Of a stretch of 64,000 nt of DNA, positions 57,121 through 64,000 are shown one piece after another. A model generated the notes under the pieces. The model was not told the DNA's origin and did not search any database. It saw nothing but the letters and a program-made list of their open reading frames with translations. Source of the DNA: Bos javanicus (Eukaryota; Chordata; Mammalia; Artiodactyla; Bovidae); contig NC_083885.1 in assembly GCF_032452875.1 (NCBI RefSeq), positions 64,595,925 to 64,659,924 of the forward strand. Reading direction: 5' to 3'. The position numbers and the translations under genes were made by a program. Every line of letters starts with the position of its first letter. Position 1 is the first letter of the stretch.

Positions 57121-57901
57121 GTACTATATGTTTTCTGTGCAAAGAAAAGGAATTCCCTTTTCATATTCTGAGGCAACGTTAAGAGACTTCCTGTGTGTTT
57201 TTCTCCATCTCTCTCTCTGTCTCTGCAGCTGCGTCCTGGCCCAGTGTGGTTTTCCTAATTATTTACTTAGCACTACTCCACATCCTCTCTGTTTCACACA
57301 CCCCTTGCAGGTCTCTACCTGGTGTGAGGAGCCTGCATCATTTCACAGGCAGCCATAAGCAGGTTTCTGTCAACCCTCTTCATTCAGACTATCAGACGAT
57401 CTGTTTTTTTTTTAATCCATTTAATGTTCTGAAATCTGTTTTACTGAAGTGTAGTTGATTCGCAGCGTCATGTTAATTTCTGCTGTCCGAGAGCGGAGTG
57501 ACAGCACTGCAGCAGCGAGGACGGACCTGGAGACTGCCACCCCAAGGGCAGTGGGTCGGGCACTTCCAGAACGTGCCTCCTGCGCTGCAGGCCAGCGCTT
57601 CCTACGCTTCTGGGCGACTACACACCCCCAACCCTGTCAGTCCTGACTTGCTGAATCCACTTCGTCCTCGTTCACCCACTCGGAGGTGTCCACAGGGCAG
57701 ACTGGACTGCAACTCACATCAGCATCTGATGTCTATTATAACTCAGCACCCCAGCCAGAACTCTTCTTGAAACGCTTCTTTGGGGGAAAGCAGTGCCTCC
57801 CAAAATTAACTTAGTTATGACATAGCATAATAAAACATAACATAACATAGCAACACAGTATAACCTAATACATTGTATAACAGCATAAAATAACATAGTA
57901 T
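57121..57901. other. mostly unique; short antisense L1 piece
   Basis: A short antisense L1 fragment lies at about 57430-57490. A run of ATAACATA-like units lies at about 57815-57900. No exon recognised. Confidence 0.35.
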
Positions 57902-58290
57902 GTTGTTGTCGTTGTTCAGTCACTAAATTGTGGCCGCCTTTCAATGCAAGAGATGAAGGTTCCATCCCTGGCTCGGGCAGATCCATGGAGAGGGAAATGG
58001 CAACCTACCCAGTACTCTTGCCTGGAGGATCCCATGGACAGAGGAGCCTGGCAGGCTGCAGTCCATGGGGTCACAGAGTCAGACACGACTGAGGCACTGA
58101 GCTCAGCACACAGAACAGGTAACCAGTGAGCACCTACTGTATCGCCCAGGGAACTACTGAGTGCTCTGTGGTGACCTAAGTGGGGAGGAGATCCAGCAAG
58201 ACGGGGTGCGTGTATACGTGGAGCTGGTTCACTTTGCTGTACAGCAGAAACTAACACAGCAGTATAAAGCAACTCCAATCCAATAAAAAT
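57902..58290 (+). mobile_element. Bov-tA-like SINE followed by L1 tail
   Basis: A SINE with a BovB-like start (GTTGTTCAGTCACTAAATTG, in antisense) fused to the sense Bov-tA body (57940-58100) adjoins a sense L1 3' tail (58110-58290, CTGTACAGCAGAAACTAACACAGC). Confidence 0.75.
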
Positions 58291-58514
58291 TATTTTAAAA
58301 AATTAAAAAGTTTAAAAATTTTAGAATATTGTATTTGATACTGTTAAAATATTTTAAATGCACAATAGGAAGCTCTAAAATAGATCATTTAAAATCTTTT
58401 TTTGCATATACTTTTGGGCAAATAGGAGAGTCTATCCTGACCTGTAGAGTCTCCGAAATTAAATGAATCCCTAAATTAAATTGTTAAAAAAAGAAAGGAA
58501 GGAGTCAAGTTTGT

Positions 58515-58870
58515 GAGTGTATTCATTTCCTGGGGTTGTTGTAAGAGGTTACCACAAACCTGACGGCTTTGAAACAACAGGAATTCATTTTCTGGCGGTT
58601 CTGAGGCCAGAGCCCTGAGTCGCGGTGTGGGCAGGGGCCCTTGTGGACACCTGCCTCCACCTGCCTCCTGGCCTCTGGCGTTGGCCCCGGTCCTTCCACC
58701 CACCCAAGCCCCCGCCGCAGCCGTCACATGCTCCTCATCTCCGTATGTCCCGGTGTCCTCCCCTTTTCTACAGGGACACTCGTTACTGGAACTAGGGGCT
58801 CCCCCGACTCCAGGACGTGCACATCTGCAGAGACCCTGTTTGCAGATAAGGTCACGTGCTGAGTTTCAGG
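58515..58870. repeat. ancient interspersed repeat, family unsure
   Basis: TTCATTTCCTGGGGTTGTTGTAAGAGGTTACCAC and TTTGAAACAACAGGAATTCATTTTCTGG belong to the same old mammalian repeat type as 36470-36900. Confidence 0.55.
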
Positions 58871-60464
58871 TCAGAGTTGGCCCTGGGTTAGGATGAGGGG
58901 GGCACTGCTGAGCCAGTGCAGAGAGTCGTGGGCACAGGCTTAACGCTGGACGTGCCTGGACTGCAGAGACCACGTGGACTGCAAGGGGAGTTGGTTTTTT
59001 CTTTCCTTTGCTGTTTCAGTTTCCCTTGGGCCAAAACGCATTTCAGTTTTCAGTTTTGCCCTAGTTTTTGTTTCATTTGGGCAGGATTGTCTTGATTTGC
59101 AGACCCAGCTCTATCACCCATCAGATGCGGGTAGGATCCTCACCAGAGGCATGAAGCTCCTCTCCGATGTTTAAAACACGTCAGAAAGATACGTGGCGTG
59201 CCATTCAAACATCTGTGCACTCAGAGAATTTCAAACAACAAAGACAGTCACAAAAACAGGTTGGGTGCTGGAATCCTGTTCTCTCATTTACAACACCCTT
59301 GACATCCCAGACCCACGGAATACTCTTGGTCGAACCACCCAAAGGTTCTTCATTTTAAGAGATTAAAAATCCTTAAGAGTGCCCTAAATTCCAGTTTGGT
59401 CGTGACAGGACAGCTGTTAGCCAGCGTAAATCTGAACTCGCACCCCGCTCCCGTAGAAATGAAACTAAAACCTCAAATCACTCAAAAGCTCTCTTCCAGA
59501 TGTGGTTGCTGTCACCATCCAAAAGAGCTCAGAGGAACACACTTTTACTTGCTGCTGTTGCGTAGATAAAGTTGATACATGTGTCCACTTCAGGGGAATT
59601 AGCCATGCAGCCAAAGCCATCATCGGAACAACTGATTCTCAGCGAATCTGAAAGCTGAGATCTGGCAGTTGGAAAACACGGCCCGGCCCGTAGCTGGGCT
59701 TGGGTTTCACAAGTGTCTTTATGAAAGTTCCAGTTGCATCTCCTCATGCATTCTTCTCTACGTGTGACATATTTCACAGAGAGATAAGGGGAGACATTCC
59801 CACGGGCCAGAAGGAACAGAAATGGGATTTTATTCAACTTGTTTGGGATGAAACTGGTGGCCATCGAAACAAAGCCATTGAGAATTAAATAATAATAATT
59901 TTTAAAAATGGTCTCATCACCAGACGCCGTCTGCAGCCGTGGAATCCTGCCCCAGCCCACAAGCGCGCTTCCATTCCAGCAACGCACACGGTGTGATGGG
60001 AGCTGGGCCCAGGGCTGAGGTTCCTGTACCCTAGGCCTGCAGAACAGACTTAAACGCCATCCCTCTGCCCACACCGGCTGTGCCACCTCCTTTTTTCCCT
60101 TTTAACTTTTTTCTTTTTACTTTTTCATATTCAGAATACCTTTTCTTTTCTTTTTTTTAAAACCCAGAGACTTTTATTTGTTTTTGTTGACTCTCGAGCA
60201 AGCTCCAGGGGTTCTCAAGTTAACTCGTAGACCCTTGTGTGTTCCTAAAAGGAAAAGCATCGCGTTTTGTTTCTTCCGGTCTCTGTCACAGAGGTTAAGA
60301 GCTTTCTAGACAGAATTTCACTTTATTCTTTCATAGGGAGGTGTTTTGTCTGGACCCCTGGAAAAAAAAAGGCAGCTTATACACAAGAGCTAGTAGAATG
60401 TGATTATTGATTCTTAAAATCTGATAAATAGAAAATCACTGGATACTCAGTCTTTTATATGTAT
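58871..60464. other. unique region with an unexplained 185-codon open frame
   Basis: About 1.6 kb is free of recognised repeats. On the minus strand an open frame of 185 codons runs 60086-59529. Its C-terminal half is Cys-rich (REECMRRCNWNFHKDTCET, DDGFGCM). No domain was recognised and there is no supporting splice or promoter evidence, so it is not called as a gene. Confidence 0.3.
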
Positions 60465-60628
60465 TTCCTTGGGACTTTCCCAGTGGTTAAGACTCCACTC
60501 TTCCAATGCAAGCGCTGTGGGTTCGGTCAGGGAACTAAGATCTCACATGTCATGCAACGTGGCAAGAAAATATTCTTTAAAAATTTAAATGTATATGTGT
60601 TTGTGCATATATATGTGTGTGTGTGTAT
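60465..60628 (+). mobile_element. CHR-type SINE and (TG)n
   Basis: GGGACTTTCCCAGTGGTTAAGACTCC through GTGGCAAGAAAATATTC, followed by a TATATGTGTGTGTGTG run. Confidence 0.75.
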
Positions 60629-60824
60629 CTTCTTAATTTTTGGCTTTCAGCTATTTGGGGACTTATTCTTTTTGTCTGAAAATAGGAAGAACTTTCAAAA
60701 CTCCCTTGTTTGTGCCATGGGGCCCCCATGAATTGCACTAGCAAATCCCAAATGAGGTTATGGGGAAAACACCAGAAGAAAACAGCTCAGCCTTTTTTGT
60801 TCAAAGGCAGTTGGCTCTGTGTGT

Positions 60825-61163
60825 TATTGTTCAGTCACTAAGTCGTGTCCAGCTCTTTGCAACCCTGTGGACTGCAGCACAGCAGGCTCCTCTGTCCTTC
60901 ACTGTCTCCACGAAGTTTGCTCAAATTTGTGTCCATCGAGTCAGTGATGCCATCCAACCATCTCATCCTCTGTCGTCCCCTTCTCCTGCCTTCAATCTTT
61001 CCCAGCATCAGGGTCTTTTCCAACTAGTTGCCTCTTCACATCAGGTGGACAAAGTATTGGAACTTCAGCATCAGTCCTTCCAGTGAATATTCAGGGTTTG
61101 ATTTCCTTTAGGATTGACTGGTTTGATCTCCTTGCAGTCCAGTCAACTTTCAAGAGTCTCTGT
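60825..61163 (-). mobile_element. BovB 3' end, antisense
   Basis: TTGTTCAGTCACTAAGTCGTGTCCAGC through GATCTCCTTGCAGTCCAG. Confidence 0.92.
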
Positions 61164-61421
61164 GTGCAAATACATTTATTCTAGACTTTTGTCCTTCCAC
61201 TTTTCATTCAGAATAAACTCGAGCTTGGTGTAACACAACAGCGAGATAGAGATCTCTGAAAACCAACAGAGTATCCCTGACTCCTCCACCGCCACCCCAC
61301 AGTGTAACAGTATGAAAAATGGTTTGCATTTGCTTCTTCTCCCCGTAGATTAGTACACCAGCCCAATTTTATGATCACCTTTATTCTAATCCTTTGCTTT
61401 CATCGCTGACACCTAATCTAA

Positions 61422-61612
61422 GTGTGTTAGTCGCTCAGTTGTGTCCGACTCTTTGCAACCCCATGGTCTGTCCATGGAATTCTCCAGGCAAGAGTACTGG
61501 GGTAGGCAGTCATTCCCTTCTCCAAAGAATCTTCTGACCCAGGGATCAAACCCTGGGTCTCCTGCGTTGCAGGCGGATTCTTTACCATCTGAGCCAGCAG
61601 TGAAGCTCATCT
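61422..61612 (-). mobile_element. Bov-tA SINE, antisense
   Basis: GTTAGTCGCTCAGTTGTGTCCGACTC through CATCTGAGCCAGCAGTGAAGC, with a deletion after CCATGGTCTG. Confidence 0.92.
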
Positions 61613-61744
61613 TATGTGGATCAAAACTGGTAAGAATTTTCCTTTTTAGTAAATAATCGCTATCCGTCCAGCATGAAAGTTTCCCGTGTTCAGTGCTCCT
61701 TTCCCGTTTTTCATTTGTGCCCTCTCAGAGAGAGAGTAACTGCT

Positions 61745-61958
61745 GAGATTTACCAAGTGACTGTTGAAAACCAGGCACTGTGCAGAGCGCTAACAGGCAT
61801 TTTTAAATTTATTCTTCAGAAAAAATGATATCCTGGAGCAAGATTGGCTCTCCTTCCATAGATGAGGAAGCTGAGATTCTGAGACATGAAATGACTCACC
61901 CAGTCACACAGCTAATATACAGCAGAGTGGGGACTCCAACCCTGGTTTGCCTAAACGG
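61745..61958 (+). repeat. MIR relic
   Basis: CAGGCACTGTGCAGAGCGCTAACA, GATGAGGAAGCTGAGATTCTGAG and CAGTCACACAGCTAATATACAGCAGAG follow the MIR order. Confidence 0.75.
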
Positions 61959-62084
61959 ACACACAGCTGAGTGTTTTGCTGTGTTGTTGCAGTTTGTTTT
62001 GATTTTTATTTTTCTTATGAATACCTCAAAAGCTTGTTTCTGCTCTAAATACTTGTTTAATTTCTTCATTTAAAAAGTATTGAT

Positions 62085-62202
62085 TGGGAGCTTCCTGGAG
62101 CTCCAGTGGTTAGGACTCCCTGCTTTCACTGCTGAGGGTTCAATCCCTGGTCAGGGAATTAAGAGCTCACAAGCGATGTGATTGGCCAAAAAAAAACCCA
62201 AG
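62085..62202 (+). mobile_element. CHR-type SINE
   Basis: GGAGCTTCCTGGAGCTCCAGTGG through GATGTGATTGGCCAAAAAAAAACCC. Confidence 0.78.
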
Positions 62203-62494
62203 TATTGATTACAGGACTGCAGTCTGCCAGGTATGGCATCTAACCAACAGAACGCCTATGTGGCTCTTGAGGGGGCTAGAGTATGCTCCCCACAAACATG
62301 CTTTCTTGGCATGTGGATTATTCTGAGTCTCAAACCATTGAGAACTTTAAGACACAGGTGAAGCTCTAAAATCAGGGCCGCAGCTTCCCTGTCTCCCTCT
62401 GAATAGCTCATATTAAGGTGTCTGTCTCTCTCTGTTTTAATTGTTTTATTTTATATCTGCCCTGCGTTCCTCTGCATCACTGTCTGTCCATCCA

Positions 62495-62755
62495 TCCATC
62501 CGTTTTTGGCTGCACTGGGCCTTCACGGCTCTGTGCGGGCTTCCTCTGGCTGCAGTGACGAGGAGCTGCTCTCCGCTGCGGTGCAGGGTCTTCTCTGATT
62601 GTGGAGCATGGGCTCTTGAGCGCGGGCTCAGTAGTTGTGGCGCTCAGCTCAGTTGCCCCGCAGTATGTGCAGTCTTCCCAGACCAGGGATTGAACCTGTG
62701 TCCCCTGTATTGGCAGGTGGATTCCTAACCACCGGGCCCCCAGGGAAGTCCTTTA
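62495..62755 (-). mobile_element. CHR-2-type SINE, antisense
   Basis: TTTTTGGCTGCACTGGGCCTTC through CACCGGGCCCCCAGGGAAGTCC, next to a short (CCAT)n at about 62487-62500. Confidence 0.85.
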
Positions 62756-63134
62756 TCTGCATCTTTGACCAAGCTGTTCCTCTGACTGAAAGCTCTCAGT
62801 GGCTTTCCATCACTCTGGAGATAAAAAACAACCTCCGCAGGAGCCCAGGGCCTCTCGACGCGGTGGCTTCTGATGGTCTCTGCAGTCTCACCTCCGCCCT
62901 CTGCTCGCCTGGACTGCCCCGGCCCACAGGCGGCCGTCACCCCCTGAACCTGCCCTCGCCTGTGCCCAGCCCCACTGTGCGCATGTCTAACAGAACTGGC
63001 CCTCTGTCATCTTTCCAGCTTTGGCTCCACTGAAATCAGTGCCTCTCCATTGTCCTGTAATCATCCAAGTGAAAAAAGATCCCCACTCTGGTTATCTGCT
63101 GGGTCCGCCTTCCCAGCACTTAGCACCTGCGTAC
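62756..63134. other. no gene seen
   Basis: GC-rich sequence with CCTCTGACTGAAAGCTCTCAG; possibly an old repeat, not resolved. No exon recognised. Confidence 0.3.
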
Positions 63135-63330
63135 TAAGTCCTGCTTTAGTTGTGCCTGACTCTTTGCGACCCCATGGACTGTATCCCGCCAGGCTCCTCT
63201 GTCCATGGGATTCTCCAGCAAGAATACTGGAGTGGCTTGCCATTTCCTTCTGCAGGAGATCTTCCCCACCCAGGAATGGAACCTGGCTCTCCTGGATTCT
63301 TTACCACTGAGCCACATGGGGAGCCCCTGC
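63135..63330 (-). mobile_element. Bov-tA SINE, antisense
   Basis: CTTTAGTTGTGCCTGACTCTTTGC through CACTGAGCCACATGGGGAGCCC. Confidence 0.92.
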
Positions 63331-63373
63331 ATAAAGGCTTATATCCTGCTTTTTCGCCCATTAAATATTTTAT

Positions 63374-63675
63374 GAGGGATTTCCCTGATAGCTCAGTTGG
63401 TAAAGAATCCGCCTGAAATGCAGGAGATCCCTGTTCGATTCCTGAGTCGGGAAGATCCGCTGGAGAAAGGATAGGCTATCCATTCCAGTATTCTTGGGCT
63501 TCCCCAGTGGCTCCACAGTAGAGAGTCTGCCTGCAGTGTGGGAGACCTGGGTTTGATCCCTGGGTTGGGAGATCCCCTGGGAAGGGAAAGGCCACCCACT
63601 CCAGTATTCTGGCCTGGAGAATGCCACGGGGTCGCAAAGAGTCGACTGAGCAACTTCCACTTCACTTCCATCTCA
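63374..63675 (+). mobile_element. Bov-tA pair: truncated copy joined to a full copy
   Basis: A first sense copy (63374-about 63494) breaks off at CCAGTATTCTTGGGC, where a second tRNA-Glu head (TTCCCCAGTGGCTCCACAG) begins. The second copy continues to GAGTCGACTGAGCAACTTCC. Confidence 0.9.
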
Positions 63676-63714
63676 CTTCAAATATAACATGATACTAAAT
63701 GTCCTTCAAAAACA

Positions 63715-64000
63715 AATTTTTATAAATTAATTTAGTTTTAATTGGAGGTTAATTGCTCTACAGTGTTGTGTTAGTTTCTGCTCCCCGTCAGTAGGAATCA
63801 GCCGTAGGTATACATGTGTCCCCTCCCCTTGAAGCTCCCTCCCGGCCCCGGTCCCCCCAGCCCTCTAGGTCAGCACGGAGCACCAGGCTGAGCTCCCTGC
63901 ATCTGACAGCAGGTTCCCCCCAGCTGTCTGATGTACATGCTGTTTCTAGGCTGCGCGCTCACGTGCCCCAGCCTCTCCCTCCGCCGCTGTGCCCACAAGC
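63715..64000 (-). mobile_element. L1 3' end, antisense, cut by the window edge
   Basis: TTTAATTGGAGGTTAATTGCTCTACAGTG, GGTATACATGTGTCCCCTCCCC and CACGGAGCACCAGGCTGAGCTCC are complements of the L1 tail. Confidence 0.83.

Noticed and set aside
12300..64000. Coding exons of USP29, ZIM-type or other zinc-finger genes
   Set aside because: No ubiquitin-protease Cys/His boxes, no C2H2 linker (TGEKPY) and no KRAB box were found on either strand.

Overview
This window is mammalian, and specifically ruminant (Bovidae-type), nuclear DNA. It is densely sprinkled with BovB LINE 3' ends, BOV-A2 dimers, Bov-tA and CHR-2-type tRNA-Glu SINEs, L1 tails, and older L2 and MIR copies. These repeats explain most of the open reading frames beyond about 13 kb. 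No prokaryotic gene, CRISPR array, rRNA, functional tRNA or endogenous retrovirus was recognised.

The gene content is at the left end. Three minus-strand coding exons (2738-2351, 2097-2008 and 1301-1155) join in a consistent phase 1 and encode the N-terminus of PEG3 (PW1), the paternally expressed SCAN/zinc-finger protein. They cover a start methionine, an intact SCAN domain, a short linker and an Arg-rich segment. The zinc-finger exon lies beyond position 1, outside the window. A candidate untranslated first exon ends in a strong donor at 11248, so intron 1 would be about 8.5 kb.

The regulatory heart is 8.9-12.6 kb, a long CpG-rich block. Inside PEG3 intron 1 is a tandem array (about 9110-10025, nine units of about 112-122 bp). 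Most units carry AAGATGGCGCC, the YY1 element described for the PEG3 imprinting control region, fused to an NRF1-like GCGCCTGCGCA. At 11.46-11.60 kb a compact group of GC box, CCAAT box, RFX-type X-box and a perfect palindromic CRE looks like the shared bidirectional promoter of PEG3 (minus) and a plus-strand transcript (MIMT1/USP29 type). The first 15 kb contains only one recognisable ruminant SINE, in sharp contrast to the right-hand side.

From 12.6 to 64 kb I find no convincing protein-coding gene. The stretch contains an L2 relic (13.3-14.1 kb), a large ancient L1 in antisense (14.8-18.25 kb), a second L2 (19.4-20.4 kb), then increasingly dense young ruminant repeats, including a three-level nested insertion at 46.6-47.7 kb. 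A second CpG island at 28.6-29.3 kb, about 17 kb upstream of the PEG3 promoter, repeats much of the main promoter's motif vocabulary (YY1, NRF1-like, CCAAT, X-box-like). It is the best candidate for an alternative upstream PEG3 promoter like those reported in mouse. A smaller GC-rich patch lies at 45.5-45.75 kb.

How the parts would work together is inference from PEG3 biology in other mammals. The maternal copy of the CpG block would be methylated, silencing PEG3 and its head-to-head partner. On the paternal copy YY1 would bind the intronic array and the shared promoter would fire in both directions. Assignments rest on reading the sequence and on recalled family knowledge; no database search was possible.
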